64,000 nt of DNA, taken from Anaerotalea alkaliphila. GTDB lineage: Bacteria > Bacillota > Clostridia > Lachnospirales > Vallitaleaceae. The translations under genes were made by a program, and so were the position numbers. The notes under the pieces are model-generated. The model was given only the letters and a program-made list of their open reading frames with translations, was not told the origin of the DNA and did no database searches. Within the stretch, counting starts at the first letter, position 1. Each line of letters opens with the position of its first letter. Where the stretch lies: positions 150,747-214,746 of the forward strand of contig NZ_JAAEEH010000001.1 of assembly GCF_010179735.1 (NCBI RefSeq), read 5' to 3'. This document shows positions 9,465 to 19,180 of this stretch, one piece after another.

Positions 9465-10807
9465 AGGGGAAAATCTATTTGGTGTCCTTGGGATGCGACA
9501 AGAACCTGGTGGACTCGGAAGTCATGCTGGACATGCTGCAGGATGCCGGCTATGGAGTGACCAACGAGGAGCAGGAAGCAGACGTGATTGTGGTGAACAC
9601 CTGCAGCTTCATCCATGACGCCAAACAGGAGAGCATCGAAACCATCCTGGAGATGGCGGCCAACAAGGAGGCAGGGACCTGCAAGGGCCTGGTCGTCACC
9701 GGTTGCCTTTCGGAAAGATACAAGGAAGAGCTGCTGGTGGAGATGCCGGAAGTGGACGGGATCCTGGGTGCCTCCAATTACGACGAGATCCTGCCGGCGG
9801 TGGAAAGCATTTTGGCGGGGAACCGATTCAAATCCTTCCGGAGCATAGACCACAGCCCGGCCCCCCATGTGCGCAGGGTGACAGAAACCGCAGGAAGCCA
9901 TGGGTACCTGAAGATTGCGGAAGGTTGCGACAACTTCTGCACCTACTGCATCATCCCCAAGCTGCGGGGCCGTTTCAGAAGCCGTGACATGGAGAGCCTT
10001 GTGGAAGAGGCCCGGCTCCTGGCGGCAAAAGGGAAGAGCGAAATCATCCTGGTGGCCCAGGACGTGGGAAAATACGGACTGGACCTCTACGGATCCAGGA
10101 AGTTGCCGGAACTCCTGGAGAAGCTGGCGGCTGTGGAGGAGGTCCAATGGATCCGGCTGCTGTACGTATATCCGGAAGACGTGACCGAAGGCCTCATCCA
10201 GGCGATGAAGAGGGAACCCAAGGTGCTTCCCTATCTGGACATGCCCATGCAGCATGCGGACAACGGAATCCTGAAATCCATGGGACGCAAAAGCAGCCGG
10301 GAAGAGCTGGAGAGGCTGGTGGAAACCCTCCGCCGGGAGGTTCCAGGCATCTGCATCCGGACCACCTTCATCGTCGGTTTTCCCGGCGAGACGGAAGAGG
10401 CCTATGGGAACCTGTATGCCTTTGTGGAGCGGATGCGGCTGGACCGGGTGGGCGTATTCACCTATTCCAGGGAGGAGGACACCCCCGCGGACAGGATGGA
10501 AGGGCATGTTCCCGAGGAGGAGAAGGTCCGCCGGCAGGAGGAGCTTCTGGCACTCCTGCAGGAGATTTCCCTGGAGAACAACGGTGGGATGGTGGGCCAG
10601 GTCCTGGAAGTGGCGGTGGAAGGATACATGCCGGAAAACGAGGCGTACGTTGGCCGTTCCTACAGGGACGCCCCCCAGGTGGATGGGCTGGTCTTCTTCC
10701 CCGCCCCCTTTGAATTGCTTTCGGGACAGCATGTGCGGGTGCGGATCACCGCCGCCAACGAGTATGACCTGATGGGAGAGTTGGTGGAAGATGAATATAG
10801 CGAATAA
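9461..10807 (+). CDS. rimO: Ribosomal protein S12 methylthiotransferase RimO
   Basis: A 448-residue radical-SAM enzyme that methylthiolates an aspartate of ribosomal protein S12. Three N-terminal UPF0004 cysteines (the first at residue 12 in [13 protein letters not shown]) hold one 4Fe-4S cluster, and C156/C160/C163 (CDNFCTYC) hold the SAM cluster; a TRAM domain is C-terminal. The N-terminal [12 protein letters not shown] separates RimO from MiaB. The frame is open far upstream inside folD; I chose the GTG at 9461, which gives the GTGA overlap, has TGGAGG at 9445-9450 and starts where homologues start. Confidence 0.93.
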   Translation: MKGKIYLVSLGCDKNLVDSEVMLDMLQDAGYGVTNEEQEADVIVVNTCSFIHDAKQESIETILEMAANKEAGTCKGLVVTGCLSERYKEELLVEMPEVDGILGASNYDEILPAVESILAGNRFKSFRSIDHSPAPHVRRVTETAGSHGYLKIAEGCDNFCTYCIIPKLRGRFRSRDMESLVEEARLLAAKGKSEIILVAQDVGKYGLDLYGSRKLPELLEKLAAVEEVQWIRLLYVYPEDVTEGLIQAMKREPKVLPYLDMPMQHADNGILKSMGRKSSREELERLVETLRREVPGICIRTTFIVGFPGETEEAYGNLYAFVERMRLDRVGVFTYSREEDTPADRMEGHVPEEEKVRRQEELLALLQEISLENNGGMVGQVLEVAVEGYMPENEAYVGRSYRDAPQVDGLVFFPAPFELLSGQHVRVRITAANEYDLMGELVEDEYSE

Positions 10808-11324
10808 ACTGACGATTTTAAGGGTGTTCATGATCCCCTTCTTCTTGCTGGTGCTTTATGTGGTGGAAAAACCCTGGGGCAACTACGCCGCATTCGTGGT
10901 GTTCGCCCTGGCCAGCCTGACGGATTGGCTGGACGGATACCTGGCCCGGTCCAGGAACCTGGTTACGGACTTCGGAAAATTCATGGACCCTTTGGCGGAC
11001 AAACTGCTGGTGGCCGCGGCCCTGGTCTATTTTGTGGAGGCCGGAATGCTGCCTGCCTGGGTGGTCATCCTCATCATCAGCCGCGAATTCGTCATCAGCG
11101 GATTCCGGCTGGTGGCAGCCACGAACGGGCAGGTCATCGCCGCCAGCAACAGCGGAAAGGTCAAGACGGCCTCCACCATGGTCATGATCCTGTACCTGCT
11201 GCTGGGATTGGAGGGAAGCGCCTTCTACTGGATCGGCATCCTTTTGGTGGCGTTTGCGACGGTGATGACCCTGTGGTCGCTGGTTGAATACATTTGGAAG
11301 AACATCAAAATATTCCATGCATGA
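10791..11324 (+). CDS. pgsA: CDP-diacylglycerol-glycerol-3-phosphate 3-phosphatidyltransferase
   Basis: A 177-residue membrane enzyme that makes phosphatidylglycerophosphate, the committed step to phosphatidylglycerol and cardiolipin. The CDP-alcohol phosphotransferase signature is complete: D45, D48, G49, A52, R53, G62, D66 and D70. Several hydrophobic segments fit the usual six membrane spans. The start lies 17 bases inside rimO, and the rimO-pgsA-cinA-recA order is common in Bacillota. Confidence 0.95.
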   Translation: MNIANKLTILRVFMIPFFLLVLYVVEKPWGNYAAFVVFALASLTDWLDGYLARSRNLVTDFGKFMDPLADKLLVAAALVYFVEAGMLPAWVVILIISREFVISGFRLVAATNGQVIAASNSGKVKTASTMVMILYLLLGLEGSAFYWIGILLVAFATVMTLWSLVEYIWKNIKIFHA

Positions 11325-11334
11325 GCGTGGCGGG

Positions 11335-11364
11335 AAGCTGCAGGAACAAACTCCTGCGGCTTTT
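11335..11364 (+). terminator. Possible weak terminator or attenuator between pgsA and cinA
   Basis: AAGCTGCAGGA (11335-11345) pairs with TCCTGCGGCTT (11352-11362) over 11 bp with one T-G wobble, then TTTT overlapping the stem end and CC. The T-tract is short, so read-through into cinA is expected. Confidence 0.4.
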
Positions 11365-11386
11365 CCTATACAAGGAGGGGAATGGC

Positions 11387-12649
11387 ATGACAGACGAATT
11401 GTTGGAAAAGCGTGGAGGGGAAATGATTTTTGTGGGGACGGAGCTCCTGCTGGGAGACATCCTGAACACCAATGCCCAGTATCTGAGCCGGAGACTGGCG
11501 GACCTGGGAATATCCTGCTATTACCAGACCGTGGTCGGAGACAATGAGGAGCGGCTGCTCCAGACGATCCGCACCGCCCGGGAAAGAAGCGGGTTGGTGC
11601 TGCTGTCCGGGGGATTGGGGCCCACGGTGGACGACATAACGAAAGAGGTGCTGGCCAAGGCTTTGGGAAGGGAATTGCATCTGCATGCCTCCAGCAAGGA
11701 AAGGATTGAGGCGTTCTTCAGGAAAAGGGAAATCGTGCCGACACAGAACAATTGGAAGCAGGCCCTGCTTCCGGAAGGCGCCTGGGCCCTGGAGAACGAA
11801 AACGGCACGGCGCCAGGGGTTTTCCTGGAGGACGGGGGCGTCCTTTTCTTCCTGCTGCCGGGTCCGCCCAACGAGCTGGTCCCCATGTTCGAGAGCGGCG
11901 TGGTTCCGGTGCTCCGGGAGCGGGCCCGGGGAGTGATCCTCTCCAGGACGCTGAAGCTGGTGGGCATCGGGGAAAGCGCGGCGGAGCATCTGGTGCGTCC
12001 CCTGATGGAATCCCAGAGGAATCCCACATTGGCCCCTTATGCGAAGATGGGGGAGGTGCATTTCCGCATGACGGCCAGCGGGGCCACCCCGGAGGAGGCG
12101 GAACGCCTCCTGGACGCCCTGGAGGTGGAGCTGGAGCCGCATGTGGGGGCGTATGTCTTCACCAACCGTCCGGAGGAGCTGGAGGATGTGGTGGTGCGCA
12201 TGCTCGGGGAAAAGGGATGGAGCGTTTCCTTTGCGGAATCCTGCACCGGAGGTCTTCTGGCTTCCACCCTGGTGAATACGGACGGAGCTTCCGAAGTCTT
12301 CGCCGGCGGCGTTGTGGCCTACGGCAACAAGGTGAAGGAAGAGCTCCTGGGGGTCCCGGCGGAAACGCTGCTGAACCACGGGGCCGTCAGCGGAGAAACT
12401 GCGGAAGCCATGGCGGAAGGGGTCCGCAGGACCTTGAAAACGGACGTGGGCGTCTCCATCACCGGCATCGCCGGACCGGGAGGCGGAACCCCGGAGAAGC
12501 CTGTGGGCCTTGTCCACATAGGCTGCAGTTGCGGCGGGAGGACCTGGTCCGTGCGGCATCTCTTCTCCGGCAACAGGAGAAAAGTGCGGGAGTCCGCGGC
12601 CAAGACAGCCCTTGTCACCCTCTACCGGACACTGCGGGAGATGTCCTGA
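11387..12649 (+). CDS. cinA: CinA family protein (nicotinamide-nucleotide amidase / competence-damage inducible)
   Basis: A 420-residue two-domain protein. The N-terminal MoCF-like half (about 15-180: ELLLGDILNTNAQYLSRRLA, LSGGLGPTVDDIT) resembles CinA pyrophosphatase domains; the C-terminal half carries the NMN deamidase motif AESCTGG near residue 283 and GGVVAYGNKVK. It is thought to recycle NMN from DNA ligase in NAD salvage. The ATG at 11387 follows AAGGAGG (11373-11379); the open frame starts at 11294 but that would overlap pgsA without a ribosome site. Its place before recA matches many Bacillota. Confidence 0.92.
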   Translation: MTDELLEKRGGEMIFVGTELLLGDILNTNAQYLSRRLADLGISCYYQTVVGDNEERLLQTIRTARERSGLVLLSGGLGPTVDDITKEVLAKALGRELHLHASSKERIEAFFRKREIVPTQNNWKQALLPEGAWALENENGTAPGVFLEDGGVLFFLLPGPPNELVPMFESGVVPVLRERARGVILSRTLKLVGIGESAAEHLVRPLMESQRNPTLAPYAKMGEVHFRMTASGATPEEAERLLDALEVELEPHVGAYVFTNRPEELEDVVVRMLGEKGWSVSFAESCTGGLLASTLVNTDGASEVFAGGVVAYGNKVKEELLGVPAETLLNHGAVSGETAEAMAEGVRRTLKTDVGVSITGIAGPGGGTPEKPVGLVHIGCSCGGRTWSVRHLFSGNRRKVRESAAKTALVTLYRTLREMS

Positions 12650-12701
12650 GTTACCGCAACCCGGGGTGTCGACGGACGTTTCGCCATTTTGGGAAAACCG
12701 G

Positions 12702-12730
12702 TTGACGTCTCCCGGGGGATGGGTTATAAT
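12702..12730 (+). promoter_or_regulatory. Sigma-A promoter of recA
   Basis: TTGACG (12702-12707), 17-base spacer, perfect TATAAT (12725-12730). The expected transcription start falls within the LexA box just downstream. Confidence 0.85.
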
Positions 12731-12735
12731 TGAAC

Positions 12736-12749
12736 CGAACAGAAGTTCG
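12736..12749 (+). promoter_or_regulatory. LexA (DinR-type) SOS box at recA
   Basis: CGAACAGAAGTTCG contains the Gram-positive SOS core GAAC-N4-GTTC, here a symmetric CGAAC/GTTCG with a 4-base spacer. It starts 5 bases after the -10 hexamer, so bound LexA would block the start site. Recognition is by consensus and position. Confidence 0.85.
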
Positions 12750-12760
12750 ATTCGAAAAAC

Positions 12761-13912
12761 ATGGAAAGGGGAAACCTGGCAGGCCCCGGGCCCCAGGCGT
12801 GGCAAGCATTGAAAGACGACAAGAAGAAGGCGTTGGAGGCTGCGGTCTCGCAAATAGAAAGAAGTTACGGCAAAGGTTCCATCATGAAGTTGGGGGAGCG
12901 GGGGGACAAGATGAACATCGAGACGATTCCCACCGGATCCCTCAGTCTGGACATCGCCCTGGGAGCCGGAGGGATTCCAAAGGGACGTATCGTTGAAATC
13001 TACGGACCCGAGTCCAGCGGAAAGACCACCGTGGCCCTCCACATGGTGGCGGAAGTCCAGAAGAGGGGTGGCATCGCCGGGTTCGTGGATGCGGAGCATG
13101 CCTTGGACCCCCTGTATGCTAAGAAGATCGGCGTGGACATCGACAACCTCTACATTTCCCAGCCGGACAACGGGGAGCAGGCCCTGGAGATCACCGAAAC
13201 CATGGTCCGGTCCGGTGCCATCGACATCATCATCGTGGATTCCGTGGCCGCCCTGGTCCCTAGAGCGGAAATCGAAGGGGACATGGGCGATTCCCATGTC
13301 GGCCTCCAAGCCAGGCTGATGTCCCAGGCCCTCAGGAAGCTGGCGGGGGTCATCAGCAAGTCCAACAGCATCGTGGTGTTCATCAACCAGCTGCGGGAGA
13401 AGGTGGGCGTCATGTTCGGAAGTCCGGAGACGACCACCGGGGGGAGGGCGCTTAAGTTCTACGCCTCCATCCGCCTGGATGTGCGCAAGATCGAGACTTT
13501 GAAGCAGAGCACGGACATGATCGGTAACCGGACCAGGGTCAAGGTCGTGAAAAACAAGATCGCCCCTCCGTTCAAGCAGGCGGAGTTCGACATCATGTTC
13601 GGCCAGGGGATCTCCAAGGAAGGGGATGTGCTGGACCTGGCGGCGGAGAACGGCATCGTCCTGAAGAGCGGCGCATGGTATTCCTATGGGGACATCCGGA
13701 TGGGCCAGGGAAGGGAAAACTCCAAGCAGTATCTGGTGGAAAACCCGGCTGTTGCCGCGGAAATCGAAAACAAGGTCCGCGAGAAGTTCGGACTGGCGGC
13801 TACGGCATCGGCCCCAGCATTGGAGGAATCGGTTGCGGCCGTGGAGGCGATGACCGGCAAGGGAGGCAAAGCGGCGGCTGACAAGGGAGAACTGCAGGAT
13901 GCGGATCTCTAA
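12761..13912 (+). CDS. recA: Recombinase RecA
   Basis: The 383-residue frame encodes the strand-exchange ATPase of homologous recombination, also the LexA co-protease. Walker [10 protein letters not shown] is at about residues 82-90, and the L2 region and C-terminal acidic tail are intact. The start is uncertain: ATG 12761 gives about 15 unusual residues (rich in G and P) before the conserved [19 protein letters not shown] and has no clear ribosome site; the in-frame TTG at 12809 would give the usual N-terminus but also has only a weak AGGCG-like site. The 3' end overlaps recX by 14 bases. Confidence 0.95.
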   Translation: MERGNLAGPGPQAWQALKDDKKKALEAAVSQIERSYGKGSIMKLGERGDKMNIETIPTGSLSLDIALGAGGIPKGRIVEIYGPESSGKTTVALHMVAEVQKRGGIAGFVDAEHALDPLYAKKIGVDIDNLYISQPDNGEQALEITETMVRSGAIDIIIVDSVAALVPRAEIEGDMGDSHVGLQARLMSQALRKLAGVISKSNSIVVFINQLREKVGVMFGSPETTTGGRALKFYASIRLDVRKIETLKQSTDMIGNRTRVKVVKNKIAPPFKQAEFDIMFGQGISKEGDVLDLAAENGIVLKSGAWYSYGDIRMGQGRENSKQYLVENPAVAAEIENKVREKFGLAATASAPALEESVAAVEAMTGKGGKAAADKGELQDADL

Positions 13913-14558
13913 GCTGTTAAAGAACGGGAAAAAGACAGAGGTCTTTTTGGACGGAAAGTACGCCTTCTTCCTCTATGGGGGAGAGGTGGAAAAACACGGG
14001 CTCCGGGAGGGGGAAATCCTGGAGCCTGAAATTTTTGCAACCCTCCACGCCCAAGTTCTAGCAAGGGGGAAGCGCAGGACCTACCACCTCCTGGGCAAAA
14101 GGGACCATACAAGCCATGAACTCAGGAGGAAGCTTGTCCGAGGGGGCTATGCGGAGGAGGATGCGGAGGCCATTCTGGAATACTTCAAGGAAAAGGGGTT
14201 CGTGGACGACGTCCGTTACCTGGAGGACCGGATCCGGCAACAGGGTGGCAGGAAAAGCAAGAACGCATTGGCTTTCGGATTGCGCTCCCAGGGACTGGAA
14301 AGCCGGCAGGTGGAGCAGGCCTTGGTCCAGGCGGAAGGGGAAGGACTGTTGGACGACAGGGCAAGCGCTCTAGACGCCGCCAGGAAAAAGGTTTCCGGAA
14401 AGTGGGAGCGCTTGGAGGAGATGGCCTGGAAGCGGAAACTCTGGTCCCATCTCCAGTACAAGGGATATTCCCATGAGACCATCGGCTGGGTGTGGGAGCG
14501 TCTGCAGGAGGAGTGCCTGGACCGGCGGGAGCAGGAGGAAGACCCGGAGGACAGGTAA
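13899..14558 (+). CDS. recX: Regulatory protein RecX
   Basis: A 219-residue, mostly helical protein of the RecX family, which binds RecA filaments and modulates strand exchange. Typical helix-turn-helix repeat segments are visible ([20 protein letters not shown] and the C-terminal [21 protein letters not shown] repeat). It overlaps recA, so it is translated from the same SOS-induced message and kept in step with RecA. GGGAGAAC precedes the ATG. Confidence 0.88.
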   Translation: MRISKLLKNGKKTEVFLDGKYAFFLYGGEVEKHGLREGEILEPEIFATLHAQVLARGKRRTYHLLGKRDHTSHELRRKLVRGGYAEEDAEAILEYFKEKGFVDDVRYLEDRIRQQGGRKSKNALAFGLRSQGLESRQVEQALVQAEGEGLLDDRASALDAARKKVSGKWERLEEMAWKRKLWSHLQYKGYSHETIGWVWERLQEECLDRREQEEDPEDR

Positions 14559-14574
14559 AAAGAGCACATTAAAC

Positions 14575-14603
14575 TTGACATTGTACCCAAAAAGATATAG
14601 AAT
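14575..14603 (+). promoter_or_regulatory. Sigma-A promoter of rny
   Basis: Perfect -35 TTGACA (14575-14580), 17-base spacer, -10 TAGAAT (14598-14603). It lies in an AT-rich gap between recX and rny and leaves a leader of about 50 bases ending in GAGGAGGTG. Confidence 0.85.
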
Positions 14604-14662
14604 TTAACTGTTGTATACGGCAACACCTGTACAATGAAAATTACATATAGAGGAGGTGTACA

Positions 14663-16222
14663 ATGCAATTAGGAATTGTTTCTGTCGTCATTATTGTTCT
14701 AGTGGAAGCTTTTTTGCTTGGATTGCTGGCGTTCTACGCAGGCGTCGCCTATAGGAAAAAGGTCGCCGAAGCCCAGTATGGATCCGCGGAAGCCAAAGCC
14801 ATGAAAATCGTGGACGATGGCATCAAGGAAGCGGAAAACATCAAAAGGGAAGCACGCCTGGAAATAAAGGAAGAAACCTACAAAATCAAGAATGATTTGG
14901 AGAAGGAAGTAAAAGAGCGTAGAAACGAGTTGCAACGTCTTGAGAAGCGGGTGCTCCAAAAGGAAGAAACCCTGGACAAGAAGCTTGAGAACTTTGAGAA
15001 GAAGGAAATTCAAATCCACGAGAAGGAACTGCAGCTGAAAGAGGTGCAGGAAGAAGTGGAGGGGCTCAAAGGACAGCATCTGTTGGAACTTGAAAAGATT
15101 TCCGGTCTCACCTCCGAACAGGCAAAAGAATTTTTACTCAAATCGGTCGAAGAGGAAGTGAAACACGAGACGGCGGTTCTGATCAAGGAATACGAAGCCA
15201 GAGCCAAAGAGGATGTGGGCAAGAAAGCCAAGGAACTGTTGGCGAATTCGATTCAAAAATGCGCGGCCGACCATGTGGCCGAAACCACGGTCTCTGTCGT
15301 CAACCTGCCCAATGATGAAATGAAAGGGCGGATCATCGGTCGTGAAGGAAGAAACATCCGTACGCTGGAGACGCTTACGGGAATCGACCTGATCATCGAC
15401 GACACGCCTGAAGCGGTCATCCTCTCGGGATTCGATCCCGTACGCAGAGAGGTCGCAAGGATTGCGCTGGAAAAATTGATTGTGGATGGAAGGATCCATC
15501 CGGCAAGAATCGAAGAAATGGTCGAAAAGGCCAAGCGGGAAGTGGAAGTCATGATCCGTGAAGAAGGGGAGAACGCGACCTTCGACACAGGCGTCCATGG
15601 AGTGCATCCCGAACTGGTCCGTTTGCTGGGCAAGATGAAATTCAGGACCAGCTACGGACAGAATGTGCTGAAACACTCCATTGAGGTGGCACAGCTGAGC
15701 GGCATCATCGCTGGAGAAATCGGATTGGATGTGCGCGTCGCCAAGAGGGCGGGGCTTCTCCATGACATCGGCAAGGCTGTGGACCATGAGGTGGAAGGTT
15801 CCCATGTGACCATCGGCGCGGAGCTTTGCAGGAAATACAAGGAATCCGCAGTCATCGTGAATGCCGTAGAGGCCCACCATGGGGACGTGGAGCCGGAATC
15901 CCTGATCGCCGTCATCGTACAGGCTGCGGATACCATATCCGCCGCAAGACCGGGAGCAAGAAGGGAAACGCTGGAATCCTACATCAAACGGTTGACCCGT
16001 CTGGAAGAGATTGCGGACAACTTCAAGGGTGTGGAAAAATCTTTTGCCATTCAAGCAGGACGGGAAGTCCGGGTCATGGTCATTCCAGACCAGACGACGG
16101 ACGACGAAATGGTCCTGTTGGCCAGGGACATCGCAAAGAAAATCGAGGGCGACCTGGATTATCCGGGACAGATCAAAGTCAATGTGATCCGGGAAACCAG
16201 AGCTGTGGAATTTGCAAAATAG
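14663..16222 (+). CDS. rny: Ribonuclease Y
   Basis: A 519-residue membrane-anchored endoribonuclease that initiates mRNA decay in Bacillota. The order is one N-terminal membrane span (about 5-27), a long charged coiled coil (about 35-190), a KH RNA-binding domain ([20 protein letters not shown]), then the HD catalytic domain with H-D in [13 protein letters not shown]. The length is standard (about 520). It has its own strong promoter and terminator, so it is monocistronic; codon use at the 5' end is more AT-rich than in neighbouring genes. Confidence 0.97.
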   Translation: MQLGIVSVVIIVLVEAFLLGLLAFYAGVAYRKKVAEAQYGSAEAKAMKIVDDGIKEAENIKREARLEIKEETYKIKNDLEKEVKERRNELQRLEKRVLQKEETLDKKLENFEKKEIQIHEKELQLKEVQEEVEGLKGQHLLELEKISGLTSEQAKEFLLKSVEEEVKHETAVLIKEYEARAKEDVGKKAKELLANSIQKCAADHVAETTVSVVNLPNDEMKGRIIGREGRNIRTLETLTGIDLIIDDTPEAVILSGFDPVRREVARIALEKLIVDGRIHPARIEEMVEKAKREVEVMIREEGENATFDTGVHGVHPELVRLLGKMKFRTSYGQNVLKHSIEVAQLSGIIAGEIGLDVRVAKRAGLLHDIGKAVDHEVEGSHVTIGAELCRKYKESAVIVNAVEAHHGDVEPESLIAVIVQAADTISAARPGARRETLESYIKRLTRLEEIADNFKGVEKSFAIQAGREVRVMVIPDQTTDDEMVLLARDIAKKIEGDLDYPGQIKVNVIRETRAVEFAK

Positions 16223-16229
16223 GAATGGG

Positions 16230-16285
16230 AAGAGGCTGCGGCCAGTCCTGTCGGAAGACAGGCTGCCGCAGCCTCTTGTTTTTGT
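16230..16285 (+). terminator. Intrinsic terminator of rny
   Basis: A 13-bp perfect outer stem (16230-16242 with 16265-16277) encloses a second 6-bp hairpin CCTGTC-GGAA-GACAGG (16247-16262), followed by GTTTTTGT. It begins 8 bases after the rny stop. Confidence 0.9.
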
Positions 16286-16354
16286 GCACGGGGAAAGAGC
16301 ACCTTCTTGCGCACCAGAGAATTTGCAAAAAAATGAATCTTTGAAAATAAAAAC

Positions 16355-16383
16355 TTGCATAATGGCATCTGGCATAGTATAAT
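16355..16383 (+). promoter_or_regulatory. Sigma-A promoter of the aminotransferase gene
   Basis: TTGCAT (16355-16360), 17-base spacer, perfect TATAAT (16378-16383), 31 bases upstream of the chosen ATG. Confidence 0.8.
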
Positions 16384-16414
16384 GTATCCATTAATGAAAA
16401 GGTGGTGCAATTGG

Positions 16415-17605
16415 ATGTTATCAAACAAAGGAAGCCAGATCAGACCCTCGTCGACCCTGGCCATCGATGCGAAAGCCAAGCAGATGCAGGTGGATGGCAT
16501 TGATGTAGTTGGATTTGGAGCAGGCGAACCGGATTTCGACACCCCGGACCATATCAAGGAAGCAGCCATCAAGGCCATAGAGGAAGGGTTCACCAAATAC
16601 ACACCGGCGTCTGGAGTCTTGCAGCTGAAGGAGGCCATCTGCAGGAAGCTTGAAGAGGACAACGGGCTGCACTATGAATCGGACCAGATTGTGATCAGCA
16701 ATGGCGCCAAGCATTCCCTGATGAACGTGTTCCAGGCAATCCTGAACCCGGGGGAGGAAGTGATCATTCCGGCTCCCTACTGGATCAGCTATTCCGAGAT
16801 GGTCAAGATGGCGGACGGAATTCCGGTCATCGTCAAGCCCCACAAGGAAAACAACCTGAAGGTGGTGCTGGAGCAGCTGGAGGCGGCGGTCACCCCCCGG
16901 ACAAAGGCAATCATCATCAACAGCCCCAGCAATCCGTCCGGCATGCTGTACCACAGGGAAGAACTGCAGGAAATTGCGGAGTTCGCAGTCAGGCACAACC
17001 TGTTCGTGGTTTCCGACGAAATCTACGAGAAGCTGATTTATGGGGATGAGGAGCATGTGAGCATCGCCTCCCTGGGGCAGGACATCTACGAGCGCACCAT
17101 CGTGGTCAACGGGGTTTCCAAGAGCTATTCCATGACAGGATGGCGGATCGGTTACACCGCTTCCAGCAGGGAGGTGGCCAAACTGATGGGCAACATCCAA
17201 AGCCATGCCACCTCCAATCCCAACTCCATAGCCCAAAGGGCGGCGATCGCAGCCCTCACCGGTCCCCAGGAGCCGCTGAAGGTCATGAAGGAGGCCTTCA
17301 ACGAGCGCAGGATCTACATGTACAACCGGATCAAGGCAATGCCCTATCTGGAGCTGCTGGAACCCAAGGGGGCGTTTTACGTGTTCGTGGATGTTTCCGC
17401 CCTGTTCGGAAAGAGCTGCAGGGGGGAAACCATCCGTTCGGCGGCGGACCTGGCCAGACTGCTGCTGGAGCAGGTACAGGTTGCCGTCGTGCCCTGTGAG
17501 GACTTCGCCTACGAGACCCACATCCGGCTGTCCTACGCCATTTCCATGGAGAACATCCGGAAAGGCCTGGACAGGCTGGAGGCTTTTCTGAAGGAAATCG
17601 AATAG
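16415..17605 (+). CDS. Pyridoxal-phosphate aminotransferase, class I (aspartate aminotransferase-like)
   Basis: A 396-residue fold-type I aminotransferase. The PLP lysine is K236 in GVSKSYSMTGWRIGY; the N-terminal GFGAGEPDFDTPDHI, the NSPSNPSG motif and the C-terminal arginine in HIRLSYA are all present. It is closest in style to the AspB / Igamma subgroup, which transfers amino groups between aspartate and 2-oxoglutarate, sometimes also prephenate; the exact substrate is not readable. The ATG at 16415 has AAGGTGG about 9 bases upstream; the frame is open to 16355, but that lies inside the promoter. Monocistronic. Confidence 0.9.
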   Translation: MLSNKGSQIRPSSTLAIDAKAKQMQVDGIDVVGFGAGEPDFDTPDHIKEAAIKAIEEGFTKYTPASGVLQLKEAICRKLEEDNGLHYESDQIVISNGAKHSLMNVFQAILNPGEEVIIPAPYWISYSEMVKMADGIPVIVKPHKENNLKVVLEQLEAAVTPRTKAIIINSPSNPSGMLYHREELQEIAEFAVRHNLFVVSDEIYEKLIYGDEEHVSIASLGQDIYERTIVVNGVSKSYSMTGWRIGYTASSREVAKLMGNIQSHATSNPNSIAQRAAIAALTGPQEPLKVMKEAFNERRIYMYNRIKAMPYLELLEPKGAFYVFVDVSALFGKSCRGETIRSAADLARLLLEQVQVAVVPCEDFAYETHIRLSYAISMENIRKGLDRLEAFLKEIE

Positions 17606-17621
17606 CAGAGCCGTTTTGATG

Positions 17622-17652
17622 GAAGCGCGTGCCGGGCACGCGCTTCTTGTTG
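17622..17652 (+). terminator. Intrinsic terminator after the aminotransferase gene
   Basis: GAAGCGCGTGC (17622-17632) pairs perfectly with GCACGCGCTTC (17636-17646) over 11 bp with a 3-base loop, then TTGTTGT. Its tail overlaps the -35 of the next promoter. Confidence 0.8.
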
Positions 17653-17678
17653 TCTGGCGGGAGCCTTTATGCTATAAT
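17650..17678 (+). promoter_or_regulatory. Sigma-A promoter of purB
   Basis: TTGTCT (17650-17655), 17-base spacer, perfect TATAAT (17673-17678). No riboswitch-like fold is evident in the short leader to the ATG at 17740. Confidence 0.7.
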
Positions 17679-17739
17679 AACCTAATGGTCCAACACGGTT
17701 CAATGTTCACAAAACATAGATTTTGAAAGGAATGCGGAT

Positions 17740-19170
17740 ATGTACGATACCTATGAGACACCTTTGGGATCCAGATACGCCAGCAAGGAAATGCTGTATA
17801 TCTTTTCCCCGGACAAGAAATTCAAGACCTGGCGCAAGCTGTGGATTGCTTTGGCGGAGGCGGAACAGGAGCTGGGAATCGCCATCACGAAGGAACAGAT
17901 CGCCCAAATGAAGGCGGCTGCGGAGGACATCAATTATGACGTCGCCAGAAAAAGGGAGAAGGAAGTGCGCCATGACGTGATGGCCCATGTGTTCGCCTAT
18001 GGTGAGCAGGCTCCCCTGGCCAAGCCGATCATCCACCTGGGAGCCACCAGCTGCTATGTGGGGGACAATACGGACATCATCCTGATGGACGAGGCCCTTG
18101 AACTGTTGAAGGTGAAGCTGGTGAATGTCATGGACAAACTGGCCGCATTCGCCATGGAGACGAAGGATGTGCCCACCCTTGGTTTCACCCATTTCCAACC
18201 GGCGCAGCTGACGACGGTCGGAAAGCGCGCCACCTTGTGGCTGGAAGACCTTTGGATGGACTACCAGGACATCGTATTCCAACAATCCAAGCGCAGGCTC
18301 CGGGGCGCGAAGGGCACCACCGGCACCCAGGCCAGCTTCCTGAGCCTGTTCAATGGGGACCAGGAAAAGGTCAAGGCGCTGGACAGGATGGTGGCGAGGA
18401 AGATGGGATATGAGGACACCTTCCCTGTCACAGGGCAGACCTACCCCCGGAAACTGGATTCCCAGTTCCTGAACATCCTCAGCGGCCTGGCCCAGTCCGC
18501 CTACAAGTTCAGCAACGACATCCGCCTCCTGCAGAACCTGAAGGAGATTGAAGAACCCTTCGAGAAAAGCCAGATCGGTTCTTCCGCCATGGCTTACAAG
18601 CGGAATCCCATGCGTACGGAAAGGATCTCTTCGCTGGCAAGGCACGTGATCGTCAATGCCTTGAATCCGGCCATCACCGCTTCCACCCAGTGGTTCGAGA
18701 GAACTTTGGACGACAGCGCCAACAAGCGTCTTTCCGTTCCGGAGGCGTTCCTTGCCATGGACGCCATCCTGGAAATCTACATGAACGTCATGGACGGACT
18801 TGTGGTGTACGAGAAGGTCATCCACCAGCGGATCATGAGCGAGCTGCCCTTCATGGCGACGGAGATGATCCTGATGGAAGGCGTCAAGCGCGGAGGTGAC
18901 CGGCAGGAACTGCACGAGAGCATCCGGGTCCATTCCATGGAGGCGGCCAAACAGGTGAAGATGGAAGGCAAACCCAACGATCTGATCGAAAGGATCCTGG
19001 GAGACGGGAACTTCAAGATGTCCGAGGAGGAAATCCAGGCCATCCTGCGTCCGGAGAACTTCACGGGCATGGCAGGACAACAGGTGGTGGATTTCGTGGA
19101 AGGTGTCATCCGGCCCATCCTGGAGTCGCACAAGGATTCCCTGGGGAAAAAAGCCGAGCTGAACGTATAA
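17740..19170 (+). CDS. purB: Adenylosuccinate lyase
   Basis: A 476-residue member of the fumarase/aspartase superfamily that cleaves adenylosuccinate to AMP and fumarate and SAICAR to AICAR in purine synthesis. The flexible signature loop reads GSSAMAYKRNPMRTERI (near residue 280), close to the canonical SSxMPxKxNP with the P replaced by A. The N-terminal TPLGSRYAS start is typical of the longer (about 475-residue) adenylosuccinate lyases. AAAGGAATG is upstream of the ATG. It leads a unit with proC, a Nudix gene and xerD. Confidence 0.93.
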   Translation: MYDTYETPLGSRYASKEMLYIFSPDKKFKTWRKLWIALAEAEQELGIAITKEQIAQMKAAAEDINYDVARKREKEVRHDVMAHVFAYGEQAPLAKPIIHLGATSCYVGDNTDIILMDEALELLKVKLVNVMDKLAAFAMETKDVPTLGFTHFQPAQLTTVGKRATLWLEDLWMDYQDIVFQQSKRRLRGAKGTTGTQASFLSLFNGDQEKVKALDRMVARKMGYEDTFPVTGQTYPRKLDSQFLNILSGLAQSAYKFSNDIRLLQNLKEIEEPFEKSQIGSSAMAYKRNPMRTERISSLARHVIVNALNPAITASTQWFERTLDDSANKRLSVPEAFLAMDAILEIYMNVMDGLVVYEKVIHQRIMSELPFMATEMILMEGVKRGGDRQELHESIRVHSMEAAKQVKMEGKPNDLIERILGDGNFKMSEEEIQAILRPENFTGMAGQQVVDFVEGVIRPILESHKDSLGKKAELNV

Positions 19171-19180
19171 GGGGTGCGCT

